Shown: in pieces, positions 51,350 through 59,304 of the stretch | Layout of the letters: the number at the start of each line of letters is the position of its first letter | Position numbering within the stretch: the first letter of the stretch is position 1 | The notes under the pieces: generated by a model | Told to the model about the DNA's origin: nothing | The model's input: only the letters and a program-made list of their open reading frames with translations | Databases searched by the model: none | NCBI RefSeq assembly: GCF_900142765.1 | Contig: NZ_FRCB01000011.1 | Span: 39,424 to 103,423, forward strand | Source: Roseovarius litoreus | GTDB lineage: Bacteria > Pseudomonadota > Alphaproteobacteria > Rhodobacterales > Rhodobacteraceae | Reading direction: 5' to 3' | DNA length: 64,000 bases | Translations under genes and position numbers: made by a program

Positions 51350-52330
51350 TTATGCGGCGGATTTGCGGTGAAGCAAGCGTCGCGTTTCGATGGTCTTTCG
51401 TTTGATCCTTTCTCGTTGTTTTAGAATGGCGTGTCCGCGCCCGAAGTAGACGTCGGCGGGTGTGAGGTTCTGCAAGCTCTCGTGGTAGCGCTGGTGGTTG
51501 TAGTGATCGACGAAGGCAGCGATCTGCTGCTGGAGGTCTCCCGGAAGGTAGTAGTTTTCCAGCAGGATGCGGTTCTTCAGCGTCTGATGCCAACGTTCGA
51601 TCTTGCCCTGGGTTTGCGGGTGATAAGGTGCGCCACGGACGTGATCCATTTGCTGATCTTCCAGCCAATTGGCCAAATCGCCGGAGATGTAACTGGCGCC
51701 ATTGTCCGATAGCAAACGTGGCTTGTGCAGAACGGTTGCCTGATCACAGCCTGAAGCTTGCAGCGCCAGGTCCAGAGTGTCGGTCACGTCGCTCGCCTTC
51801 ATCGTGGTGCAGAGCTTCCATGCGATGATGTATCGACTGTGGTCGTCCAGGATCGTGGACAGATAGAACCAGCCCCAACCGATGACCTTGAGATAGGTAA
51901 AGTCAGTCTGCCACAGCTGGTTTGGCCGTGTTGTCTTGTCCTTGAACTCGTCTGCCGCCGATAGAACCACGTAGGCCGGGCTGGTGATGAGGTCGTAGGA
52001 CTTGAGGATGCGATAGACCGAAGCCTCTGACACAAAATACTTTTCCGTGTCGGTGAACTGCACGGCCAGTTCGCGCGGTGACAGATCGCTTTCTTTCAGA
52101 GCCAGGTCCTTGATTTTCTCGCGAATGGGCTCGGGAATGCGGTTCCAGACCCGTGATGGCTTGGGGTGCCGATCCTCCAGGGCCTCAGGGCCACCGGCCA
52201 GATAACGGTCATACCAGCGATAGAACGTGGTCCGGGGAATGCCCAGCTTGTCCAGCGTACGCTTGGTCGGCAGATGCGACTGCTCGACCAACTTGATGAT
52301 CTCAAGTTTCTCGGATGCGGGGTATCTCAT
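51350..52330 (-). CDS. IS3-like transposase OrfB (DDE integrase)
   Basis: A 326-residue rve-type transposase. N-terminal HTH ('TKRTLDKLGIPRTTFYRWYD'); the catalytic core has 'WQTDFTYLKVIGWGWFYLST' (first Asp), 'LLSDNGASYISGDLANWLED' (second Asp) and 'GKIERWHQTLKN' (Glu). Its ATG overlaps the orfA stop by four bases, so the two are coupled by overlap, not by the -1 frameshift usual in IS3. The gene is intact and the element may be active. Confidence 0.9.
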   Translation of the reverse strand: MRYPASEKLEIIKLVEQSHLPTKRTLDKLGIPRTTFYRWYDRYLAGGPEALEDRHPKPSRVWNRIPEPIREKIKDLALKESDLSPRELAVQFTDTEKYFVSEASVYRILKSYDLITSPAYVVLSAADEFKDKTTRPNQLWQTDFTYLKVIGWGWFYLSTILDDHSRYIIAWKLCTTMKASDVTDTLDLALQASGCDQATVLHKPRLLSDNGASYISGDLANWLEDQQMDHVRGAPYHPQTQGKIERWHQTLKNRILLENYYLPGDLQQQIAAFVDHYNHQRYHESLQNLTPADVYFGRGHAILKQRERIKRKTIETRRLLHRKSAA

Positions 52331-52707
52331 TCGTCGTCGTCCCCATCCGCGATCATGCTTTTTTTGAGCAGTCGAAGTTCCAGGGCCTGCTCAGCGACGA
52401 CCTCTTTTAAATCGCGGGATTCCCGACGAAGGTCTTTCACCTCGGTTGAGGTCGCTGCGCGGGCCGTATCGCCCGCCAAGCGCTTCTTCCCGGCTTCGAG
52501 GAACTCCTTGGACCAGCTGTAATAAAGGCTCTGAGCGATGCCTTCGCGGCGGCACAGCTCCGCAATGCTGTCCTCGCCCTTCAGGCCATCCAGCACGATC
52601 CGGATCTTCTCTTCAGCTGAATACTGTTTGCGCGTCGCTCGACGGATGTCCTTGACGACCTTTTCGCCGTGGCTCTGCTTGGTTCCGGGTTTCTGTCTCA
52701 TCTCCAC
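52327..52707 (-). CDS. IS3-like transposase OrfA (HTH protein)
   Basis: A 126-residue protein: 'TRKQYSAEEKIRIVLDGLKG' and 'SIAELCRREGIAQSLYYSWS' form the HTH_Tnp_1 domain that binds the element ends. A leucine-rich coiled coil ('LRRESRDLKEVVAEQALELR') for dimerisation follows. It overlaps orfB by four bases. Confidence 0.9.
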   Translation of the reverse strand: MEMRQKPGTKQSHGEKVVKDIRRATRKQYSAEEKIRIVLDGLKGEDSIAELCRREGIAQSLYYSWSKEFLEAGKKRLAGDTARAATSTEVKDLRRESRDLKEVVAEQALELRLLKKSMIADGDDDE

Positions 52708-52786
52708 TCCTTGGTGGTTAAGATGTGCCAGAAACCCTCTCTTATCAAATCACTCTAAACTGTCCCATTGGCGCTGACGCCAGACA

Positions 52787-52796
52787 TTCTTGGATG
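52787..52796. repeat. Right copy of the 10-base target duplication
   Basis: TTCTTGGATG, identical to 51266-51275; it belongs to the 5' part of the split hupE-type gene. Confidence 0.85.
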
Positions 52797-52981
52797 TAGC
52801 CCGCGTCACCAGGAGTGACGTCATGGGCCAAGGCCGTGCTCGGGATCAGAACCAACGTGAATAAAGCGAGGATTGCAAATAGCATAATATTGCCCTTGTA
52901 ATCCCGTGAGAGAGTTTTCATGGATAGTCTCCGCAGTTTCTTTGAATTGATCGGTGACGCGCGAGGCTCGCGCGGTGACGA

Positions 52982-53371
52982 TCAAGCGCGCGGAGGCCGG
53001 TCTATACGGAACTTTCGGTACGGTCCGTTCTCCGATACGGAAGGACGCCAAACCTTGCTTGTTTCGGGTGCCGGTTCAGTGCTTCGGCCTGCCAGTATGA
53101 AAGCCGTGTTGTGGTCGTGATCTGTCGTTTCGTGGCTATGGCCGTGCATGGCCCAATAGAGGGCTTCCTCGAATCCATGCGAATGGCCATGATTCTCGAC
53201 AATCTCTAGGTGATCCTTGATCGTTTCAAAGACGGACGGTGTATGCGTGAAAGACGGAAGTGCCGACCAGAAGACTAACGCGATGCACAACAGTGCTACA
53301 AAAAGGCTTTTGATCTGTGCCCGCGTAATCAGCATATGTGGTAGGTGCCTGTAGCTATCGTTTTCCGACAT
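52982..53371 (-). CDS. His-rich membrane-anchored protein of the hupE-type operon
   Basis: A 129-residue protein with an N-terminal membrane segment ('SLFVALLCIALVFWSALPSF') and a His-rich outer part: 'ETIKDHLEIVENHGHSHGFE', 'EALYWAMHGHSHETTDHDHN'. The HGHSH/HDH pattern is a metal-binding style seen in Ni/Zn/Cu handling proteins. It is 60 bases upstream of the hupE-type start on the same strand and was probably the first gene of that operon. The start is uncertain: 53371 is chosen for the membrane segment, but an earlier frame start at 53449 and a later ATG at 53335 exist. IS1182 lies just upstream. Confidence 0.65.
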   Translation of the reverse strand: MSENDSYRHLPHMLITRAQIKSLFVALLCIALVFWSALPSFTHTPSVFETIKDHLEIVENHGHSHGFEEALYWAMHGHSHETTDHDHNTAFILAGRSTEPAPETSKVWRPSVSENGPYRKFRIDRPPRA

Positions 53372-53467
53372 TTTTAAATACTGTCGACGAACGAAAACAA
53401 CAAGCTGGCTTTCGCGAACGGCAGGCATCTGCCGATAAGGCGATACCAAATGCGCAGGATCATCTAG

Positions 53468-55018
53468 TCTGGGCTTATTTTGTTGAAAAACTCGCTCTTG
53501 ATCGGGGTGCCCTTGGCTGATTCAATTCCCGCATAAGATGGGAGGATCGGCGATGATGGGACCGCGGCAGGAGGCGCAACCGGCGCTGTTTTACGAGTTC
53601 TCGCTTGAGGATCATGTCCCGCAGAACCACCTGCTTCGCTCCATCGACCGGTTTGTGGATCTGTCCGGCATCCGTACCTTCCTCGACGATTTCTACAGCC
53701 ATACAGGCCGCCCGTCCGTCGACCCCGAGCTCCTGATCCGCATGCTGCTGGTCGGGTATTGCTTCGGTATCCGGTCCGAGCGGCGACTTTGTGAAGAGGT
53801 GCATCTGAACCTCGCGTATCGCTGGTTCTGCCGCCTCGACCTGAGCGACCGTGTGCCGGATCACTCGACGTTTTCCAAGAACCGTCACGGTCGGTTCCGC
53901 GACAGCGAACTACTGCGCCACCTGTTCGAGACAACCGTCGCACGCTGCCTCGAAGAAGGCTTGGTCAGCGGCCAACGCATGGCCATCGATGCCAGCCTCA
54001 TTGAAGCGGACGCGAACAAGCAGAACTCTACGCCGAAGGACGACTGGGACGCAGCGAGCATCGACCCGGCGGATGCACCCCGCGCCGTGCGCGAGTATCT
54101 CCACACGCTGGACAAGGCAGCATTCGGTGCGGCCAGCGAGGTCCAGCCCAAGTTCACCTCGCATTCGGACCCGGCCAGCCAGTGGACCGCCGCGCGCAAG
54201 GGGCCCGCTTTCTTCAGCTATTCCGACAACTACCTGATCGACACGGATCATGGCGTGATTGTCGATGTGGAAGCCACGAGGTCGATCCGGCAGGCCGAGG
54301 TAGGATCGACCAAGACCATGCTGAAGCGGGTGAAGGGCAGGTTCGGTCTGCATCCTGAACGGCTGATTGCGGACACTGCCTATGGCACCGGGCCACTACT
54401 GGGTTGGCTGGTTGATCGCAAGATCGCGCCCCACATCCCGGTCATAGACAAGTCCGGGCGCAACGACGGCACCTGGACGCGGGCGGACTTCGAGTGGGAC
54501 GCCGATAACGACCAATACATCTGCCCAGAGGGTCACGAGCTGAAGCAGTTCCGCCGGAATTATTCCGACCCGAACCGAGGGCCGACCGGCAAGGGCGTCG
54601 CCAAATACCGCGGCCTGAAGCTTACCTGCCAAGCCTGCCCCTCGAAGTCACGCTGCTGCCCGAACATGGACTTCCGGTCCATCACCCGCGAGGAACATGA
54701 AGATGCCCGCCAAGTCGCTCGAGACATTGCGAAGACCCGCCAATATGACATCTCGATGAAACTTCGGAAGAAGGTCGAGATGCTCTTCGCCCACCTCAAA
54801 CGCATCCTCGGCCTCGGAAGGCTCCGATTACGTGGCCCATGCGGTGCAAATGACGAATTCCTCCTCGCCGCCACCGCCCAGAACCTCCGGAAATTGGCCA
54901 AGGTCTTTCCCGCACCGCAGCAAACGCGAAAAGCCTGATAGGAAAGGCGCTCGCACCGCATTTGGAACAGCCATTTCTGCGCTCGCAAACGTTAGTTTTT
55001 CCACAGAATCGGCTCAGA
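53468..55018 (+). mobile_element. IS1182-family insertion sequence
   Basis: About 1551 bases. The left end (53468-53495) and the reverse complement of the right end (54991-55018) match over TCTG-GC..ATT-TGT-GAAAAACT with a few mismatches. The single gene inside is intact. A target duplication is not obvious. Confidence 0.75.
53553..54938 (+). CDS. IS1182-family transposase
   Basis: A 461-residue DDE transposase of the IS1182/IS5-related group. N-terminal DUF772-type part: 'FYEFSLEDHVPQNHLLRSID' and 'PSVDPELLIRMLLVGYCFGI'. DDE core: 'MAIDASLIEADAN' (Asp), 'LIADTAYGTGPLLGWLVD' (Asp) and a late Glu in 'KLRKKVEMLFAHLKRILG'. A Cys cluster ('CQACPSKSRCCP') before the last part is typical. ATG 53553 is preferred because GGGAGG lies seven bases upstream; ATG 53538 is also in frame. 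Confidence 0.92.
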   Translation: MMGPRQEAQPALFYEFSLEDHVPQNHLLRSIDRFVDLSGIRTFLDDFYSHTGRPSVDPELLIRMLLVGYCFGIRSERRLCEEVHLNLAYRWFCRLDLSDRVPDHSTFSKNRHGRFRDSELLRHLFETTVARCLEEGLVSGQRMAIDASLIEADANKQNSTPKDDWDAASIDPADAPRAVREYLHTLDKAAFGAASEVQPKFTSHSDPASQWTAARKGPAFFSYSDNYLIDTDHGVIVDVEATRSIRQAEVGSTKTMLKRVKGRFGLHPERLIADTAYGTGPLLGWLVDRKIAPHIPVIDKSGRNDGTWTRADFEWDADNDQYICPEGHELKQFRRNYSDPNRGPTGKGVAKYRGLKLTCQACPSKSRCCPNMDFRSITREEHEDARQVARDIAKTRQYDISMKLRKKVEMLFAHLKRILGLGRLRLRGPCGANDEFLLAATAQNLRKLAKVFPAPQQTRKA

Positions 55019-55340
55019 ACGGTCGTTAGCTGCGCACAGGCTGAAGGTCGGCTCGCATCCGGCCGCGGTCATTGATCTACGCTTCAGTCAGCGGCAGCAA
55101 CGCGGACTTGTCGGGTGTAGGTTGTGATCGATGAGATTTACATCGGCGAGCTTTTGGCCGCAGCCGTCGAAATGCCGGGCTTTCAACTCGTGGCGTGCAA
55201 TTTTTAGTGAAATCCAAGCATTCCTCGTACGAAAACATGCGAGATTGCTTTGAGCCTCCAAAACCAGCACAATTCGATCGAGCAATCATGCGTTTGACGA
55301 TTTTTGTTTTGACGCAAATCCTGCTCGAAAGGAGCGCGAG
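55019..55340. other. 322-base gap after IS1182
   Basis: No gene seen on either strand. Near its end TTTGACG occurs twice (about 55290 and 55306), the second one 35 bases before the cytochrome ATG; these may be part of its promoter. GAAAGGAG precedes the start at 55341. Confidence 0.45.
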
Positions 55341-55898
55341 ATGCTTCGAACTCTTAAGAGATTTTCTTTACTGACAGTGCTTGCAATCGGCTCAGCCACA
55401 ATCTCCGGCTGCGACCAGGAGCGCGTTCGTCACTCTTCTGACTGGTGGGGAGGCGGCCACATGGGACCCGGACCCATGTGGCACCATGGCTGGCAATGGC
55501 AAGAGATGCATGGAAGCCAACGGCAGCGCGCCATTCGCCATTGGACCTACATGAACCAAGGTGTTCCGAGTGCCTACCAAAGTGCGCGGAACCCATTTCA
55601 GGCAACTGAGAGCACCGTACGATCGGGCGCGGCGCTATATCGTCAGAACTGCGCTTCCTGCCATGGGCCGCGCGGCCTTGGAAATGGCATGGCGGCCCGC
55701 AGTTTGGAACCGTCGCCGGCAATCCTGACCTACTTCGTGCAGTCGCCAATGGCGGCTGACGCATATCTTCTGTGGGCCATCTCCGAAGGAGGGGCGAACT
55801 TCGGCACGGACATGCCGGCGTTCAAGCATGCCCTGTCACGGTCAGAAATTTGGAAAATCATTACCTACATGCGGGCCGGCTTCCCAGAGCCCAGATAG
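55341..55898 (+). CDS. Lipoprotein c-type cytochrome, Met/His-rich
   Basis: A 185-residue cytochrome with a lipoprotein signal: 'LLTVLAIGSATISGC' with lipidated Cys24. Then a Gly/His/Met/Trp-rich segment ('WWGGGHMGPGPMWHHGWQWQ') and a cytochrome domain with 'CASCH' (Cys104, Cys107, His108), 'GTDMPAFKHAL' and 'EIWKIITYMRAGFP'. It is a clear paralogue of the cytochrome at 26079-26624, including the shared 'RHWTYMNQGVP', but is anchored by lipid instead of being free. It lies near other Met-rich envelope proteins, so a role in copper or silver handling is probable. Confidence 0.87.
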   Translation: MLRTLKRFSLLTVLAIGSATISGCDQERVRHSSDWWGGGHMGPGPMWHHGWQWQEMHGSQRQRAIRHWTYMNQGVPSAYQSARNPFQATESTVRSGAALYRQNCASCHGPRGLGNGMAARSLEPSPAILTYFVQSPMAADAYLLWAISEGGANFGTDMPAFKHALSRSEIWKIITYMRAGFPEPR

Positions 55899-55921
55899 CC
55901 CTGGGAAAGCGCGGCACAAAA

Positions 55922-56308
55922 TCAGACTTCGTTCACGACCTGTGAGAGCATGTCTCGCACCTGGCCCGCTACATGCTTAAGGTCATCGTTGTCGATTGCC
56001 TGCATCGAGGCAACTGGGTCGATAGCGCTGACCTCCACACCATCGTCAACCTCGCGCAGGATTACGTTACAGGGCAGCATTGCCCCGACTTGCGGTTCGA
56101 CCTGCAGTGCTTCATGGGCCATGTTCGGGTTGCAAGCGCCAAGAATACGGTAGCCATCAATTTCGGCTCCGATTTTCTTCTTCAAAGTGCTCTGGACGTC
56201 GATCTCTGTCAGCACCCCGAAGCCGTGGTCAGATAGCGCCGACCGGGTCCGCGTATCAACATCTTCGAGCGTGGCTCCGGTGATGGTGCGGTTTATCGTG
56301 TAGCTCAT
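55922..56308 (-). CDS. DUF302 family protein
   Basis: A 128-residue protein matching DUF302: 'TRTRSALSDHGFGVLTEIDV', 'YRILGACNPNMAHEALQ', 'PQVGAMLPCNVILREVDDG' and the tail 'VAGQVRDMLSQVVNEV'. No signal peptide, so cytoplasmic. Two cysteines (in GACNP and LPCNV) are typical of the family, which often occurs with metal-resistance and thiol genes; its biochemical role is unknown. AAGGAG precedes the ATG. It is followed on the same strand... in the opposite direction of the cytochrome; the Met-rich EF-hand gene lies upstream with a 68-base gap. Confidence 0.87.
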   Translation of the reverse strand: MSYTINRTITGATLEDVDTRTRSALSDHGFGVLTEIDVQSTLKKKIGAEIDGYRILGACNPNMAHEALQVEPQVGAMLPCNVILREVDDGVEVSAIDPVASMQAIDNDDLKHVAGQVRDMLSQVVNEV

Positions 56309-56376
56309 ATTGGTTCTCCTTAAAGGAAAACGGACCGCGCAGAGGCGGTCCGTTATCGTGTTTCGTTTGGGAAGGC

Positions 56377-57081
56377 TTAGTCGTCGTTCATCATGCGACC
56401 ATTGCCCATGCCGCGAGGCTGACCACCCTGCATGTGATTGTCACGCCAGCGTTGTTGCATGTTCTGGAAGCGTTCCATCCGGTCCGCTGGCGCACTCATC
56501 TCATCGCTGGTGATCCGGCCGTCACCATTTTCATCGAGTGCCTGGAAATGATCCACGACCATGTTGCGGATCATTGCAGCGTGGAAGGCCTCGAACTCTT
56601 CGAGAGTCATGCTGCCGTCGCCATCGCTGTCGAACTCTTCCATACGTGCCGCAAACCCTTCACGCATCTCACCCGGCGACATTCTTCCATCGCCGTCATT
56701 GTCAAAGCGGCTGAACATGCCACCCATCATACCTGGGTGGCCCATCATGCCTCCGCCGCTCATCATGCCGTAGCCGTGCATCATGGGCCCGCCATGATAA
56801 CCGCCACCTTGACCAGGCATCATACCAGGCCCGCCCATCATGCCAGGATGACCCATCATGCCGGGACCGCCCATCATACCGTAGCCTTGCATCATGCCGG
56901 ACCCATGCATGTAGCCTTGGCCATGCTCCCATCCGTGGGCATCACCCATGCCCATGCCATGCATTGGCATTGTGGCGACAGATCCCTGCCGGCCAGTGTC
57001 ATGGGACATCGCGGACCCCGCTGAAAAGCCCATAGCCAAAAGCGCGGCCAGGGCAAGCGTCGGTGTGGTGATCCGTTTCAT
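56377..57081 (-). CDS. Exported Met/His-rich protein with three EF-hands
   Basis: A 234-residue exported protein. Signal peptide about 1-24; then a 100-residue Gly/Met/His-rich region made of imperfect 'GMMGGPGMMGHPGMM' repeats; then three EF-hand loops: Asp127-Glu138 ('DNDGDGRMSPGE'), Asp151-Glu162 ('DSDGDGSMTLEE') and Asp183-Glu194 ('DENGDGRITSDE'). The loops have full Ca2+ ligand sets. The Met region could hold Cu(I) or Ag(I). The combination suggests a periplasmic metal buffer in which calcium stabilises or signals. It probably shares a transcript with the DUF302 gene downstream. Confidence 0.82.
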   Translation of the reverse strand: MKRITTPTLALAALLAMGFSAGSAMSHDTGRQGSVATMPMHGMGMGDAHGWEHGQGYMHGSGMMQGYGMMGGPGMMGHPGMMGGPGMMPGQGGGYHGGPMMHGYGMMSGGGMMGHPGMMGGMFSRFDNDGDGRMSPGEMREGFAARMEEFDSDGDGSMTLEEFEAFHAAMIRNMVVDHFQALDENGDGRITSDEMSAPADRMERFQNMQQRWRDNHMQGGQPRGMGNGRMMNDD

Positions 57082-57320
57082 AGCAGCTCCTCCTTTTTTG
57101 TGTTCTCAGCTTATCACGTATGAAACGCATCTGGGCGACCCAACCCCTCGCATTCAAAAAATGCGATCTGTGCGCTTCGCTCCGATAGCCGCAGGTCCAT
57201 CAAAGATATGATCGTGGAGAACTTAAGTGGCGTGACGTTTTCGCACACGATTATGTGAGCTGTCTTGCAAGCCAAGCGCAGAGCCTGCCTGCTGTATGAG
57301 ATTTTGCGCGAAGGATTGCG

Positions 57321-57339
57321 CTTAGTGTCAGACACTAAG
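57321..57339. promoter_or_regulatory. Perfect palindrome before the SHOCT gene
   Basis: CTTAGTGTC-A-GACACTAAG, nine-base arms around one base, 35 bases upstream of the ATG at 57375. TTGCGC at 57316-57321 could be a -35. The shape resembles MerR-type operators, but a good -10 at 19 bases is missing, so only operator function is claimed. The remaining 290-base gap to the EF-hand gene shows no gene. Confidence 0.55.
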
Positions 57340-57374
57340 TGAATCCTTTTCTGAAAAACAAAAGGAATCCCGCA

Positions 57375-57710
57375 ATGAAACTCTTCGCATTCACAACAGC
57401 AGCCCTTGTCGCCAGTCTGCCCGCTTATGCCTCACCGGGAGATGGCCGAGAGTATTATGGCCATATGTGGGGTGGTGGCGGTTACGGTCACAGTTTTTTT
57501 GGAGGAATGTTCATGCTGCTCTTCTGGGGCGCCTTGATCGTAATCACGATACTGGCTGTAAAGTGGTTCATCGATCGCGACAATGGGAGCTCTACAGGCG
57601 GTCAAGGTAACAGTTCAGCGGAGCAGATTTTGCAGGACAGGCTTGCGAAAGGTGAAATCGAGCCGGAGGAATACCGGGAGCGGATGAAAACCCTACGCGA
57701 AGAGAGCTGA
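57375..57710 (+). CDS. Small membrane protein with SHOCT domain
   Basis: A 111-residue protein. Signal peptide (1-19, ending 'LPAYAS'), a short Gly/His/Tyr-rich part ('YYGHMWGGGGYGHSFFGG'), one membrane segment ('FMLLFWGALIVITILAVKWF') and a C-terminal SHOCT motif ('AEQILQDRLAKGEIEPEEYR'). SHOCT is a short oligomerisation or interaction module. ATG 57375 is chosen because AAAGGAATCCCGCA precedes it. Proteins of this plan often accompany copper-resistance genes. A palindrome lies in its promoter region. Confidence 0.8.
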   Translation: MKLFAFTTAALVASLPAYASPGDGREYYGHMWGGGGYGHSFFGGMFMLLFWGALIVITILAVKWFIDRDNGSSTGGQGNSSAEQILQDRLAKGEIEPEEYRERMKTLREES

Positions 57711-57775
57711 ATTACTCGCGACCTGGTGACCCGTGCTTGGAACGGGTATTTTTCGAGGGATGCCACGGACGCGGT

Positions 57776-57994
57776 TTACCCGCAGCAGCTATCGCCTTGT
57801 TGGATCGGTGGGCACGGCACCGTACCATATGAGCAGAAAACACAACAATCACCTGGGAGCGGCTTCACGATCCGTCCGCAGGATTTGCACTCGTAAAACC
57901 ACTGACAGCTGTCGGTCGGCATAGTCTCGATCGAAGAAATACTGCAGTACGGGCAGGTGATAGTGCTTTCAAAGACAATTGTTCGATCCGACAT
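57776..57994 (-). CDS. GDCCVxC-motif small zinc-ribbon-like protein
   Basis: A 72-residue cysteine-rich protein: 'TCPYCS' and 'ECKSCG' form two CxxC knuckles, followed by the diagnostic 'PGDCCVFCSYGTVPCPP'. Ten cysteines in all make metal binding certain in principle. The family is found in mercury/copper resistance regions; no reaction is known to me. It lies convergent with the SHOCT gene. Confidence 0.82.
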   Translation of the reverse strand: MSDRTIVFESTITCPYCSISSIETMPTDSCQWFYECKSCGRIVKPLPGDCCVFCSYGTVPCPPIQQGDSCCG

Positions 57995-58119
57995 AACAGA
58001 ACCATAACATTATCTGGATAGACAGTATACTTTCCACGGAGCCCAACGTGTTCTCTGGGCTAATTCCCGTCATTCTCGGCGTAAGTCACGAACGGCGGCT
58101 CCGGGCCGTGGTTGCGGTT

Positions 58120-59037
58120 CTAAGGAGCCGTGATTGGCGGTGGTTTTCTTCGCTTGCCCGAAAGCGCATTGCCCGCAATGGCCGCGAGCAGAACAGCACC
58201 TCCGATCAGAGTGTTCGCAGTCGCGGTTTCCCCGAGAAACAGCCAGACCCAGAGTGGTCCGAGTAGCACTTCGGCTAAGGACAAAAGGGCGAGTTCTGCG
58301 GCGGGTAGGCTACGCGATCCTAATGTGTAGAGGATCAGACCTGCGCCGACCTGGAATACCCCCATGCCCATTGCAATGCCGCCATCACTGGGGCTCAGCA
58401 CGAAGGAGAGCCCGAGGCCCAAGCATATGGCCGAAGTGATGACGATCGCGAAGAGGCCAGACAGGAACACCGCGGGCAGCATTTCTCCTGTGCGCCCCCA
58501 TCGCAGCGCCACGGTGAAGACAGCAAAACCGAAGGCTGATCCAAGCGCGGCGAGGCTGCCCTTTAGGGCGACGCCTCCGGACTTGTCGGCGACCATGATC
58601 CCGATCCCGCCGATTGCGACGGCGATCGCTATCCAGGTTGCGGCGCGGACAGGTTCTCGCAGCACTATCCATCCGAGCACCGCAGCCATAAACGGTGCTG
58701 TCGCAAACAGAAGCATGGCATTTGCGACCGAGGTGTTCTGGATCGCGTAGATACCGCCGGAATAGGCTGCGACCAGTGAAAGCCCTGCGATGATGGCAGG
58801 GGCGCCGATGCGGCGGATCTGAACAAACGGGCTTTCGCCAGACCGCACGCAGATAAGCACGTAGAGAAACAGCGACATGCTGACCGACCGATAGAGCAGT
58901 ATCTGCCACACGACAGCATCTTCGATCAGGCGAATGCCAAGGCCGACCGTTGACCAAAGAACCCCCGCCGCAAAGACGAACAGGACACCGTACTTGTGGG
59001 CATCCGTAGTGGAAGGGGCTGTGGTGATTGATGTCAT
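58120..59037 (-). CDS. EamA-family (DMT) transporter
   Basis: A 305-residue membrane protein with ten hydrophobic segments in two EamA repeats: 'GVLFVFAAGVLWSTVGLGIR' starts the first and 'GSLAALGSAFGFAVFTVALR' the second; 'LGWIVLREPVRAATWIAI' and 'LGPLWVWLFLGETATANTLI' are the repeat ends. Drug/metabolite transporters of this kind export amino acids or other small metabolites; the substrate cannot be read. It stands alone on the minus strand. A 267-base gap before the next gene holds no gene and should contain promoters for both directions. Confidence 0.9.
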   Translation of the reverse strand: MTSITTAPSTTDAHKYGVLFVFAAGVLWSTVGLGIRLIEDAVVWQILLYRSVSMSLFLYVLICVRSGESPFVQIRRIGAPAIIAGLSLVAAYSGGIYAIQNTSVANAMLLFATAPFMAAVLGWIVLREPVRAATWIAIAVAIGGIGIMVADKSGGVALKGSLAALGSAFGFAVFTVALRWGRTGEMLPAVFLSGLFAIVITSAICLGLGLSFVLSPSDGGIAMGMGVFQVGAGLILYTLGSRSLPAAELALLSLAEVLLGPLWVWLFLGETATANTLIGGAVLLAAIAGNALSGKRRKPPPITAP

Positions 59038-59304
59038 GTCCGGCCGATAAAAGATGTCACTTCGTTAAGATTAACCTCCAGGCCAGTGTGCCGATCACCC
59101 ATTTGCGACATTGCCGGCGGTTGCTGCCGAGTTCTCGCTGGACCAAAATCGCCAGTAATTTCACGATCGGTTAAAATGGTGCCGTGGTACCAACGCACGT
59201 CATCTCATTGGAGACGGCCCAATTGGGCCCTTTCAGGCATAGTCGCTATCGTCATCGCCCCAAAATTTCTGTAGCATTCGTATGAGTTTACCGACGGACC
59301 TTAC

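Larger units (their letters stand above)
51276..52786 (-). mobile_element. IS3-like insertion sequence (1511 bases), complete
   Basis: The element starts TGTCC and ends GGACA/CAGACA-like. The left end and the reverse of the right end align over about 55 bases: TGTC..., then TCAG.G, then TGGGACAG, then TAAGAGAGGGTTT. It carries two overlapping genes and is flanked by a 10-base direct repeat. Most IS3 elements duplicate three to five bases, so 10 is unusual. Confidence 0.85.
50684..52921 (-). pseudogene. HupE/UreJ-type membrane protein gene, split by an IS3-like element
   Basis: The 5' part (complement of 52787-52921) encodes 'MKTLSRDYKGNIML', a signal-like stretch and 'HDVTPGDAGYIQE'. The 3' part (complement of 50684-51275) encodes 'IQEIWGVHIIPFLYLGAKHM', 'GYDHILFLLG' and the remaining membrane segments to 'QQIAGYIAST'. 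Removing the 1511-base element and one copy of a 10-base repeat restores a single frame (...GYIQEIWGVH...). HupE/UreJ proteins are six-segment metal (Ni/Co) permeases. The 3' part alone could start at ATG 51217 and give 177 residues without the signal. Confidence 0.85.

Noticed and set aside
56690..56930. Regularly repeated short words resembling a CRISPR array
   Set aside because: They are codon-level repeats of GMMGG/GMMGH in the Met-rich protein; no constant repeat or spacer structure.
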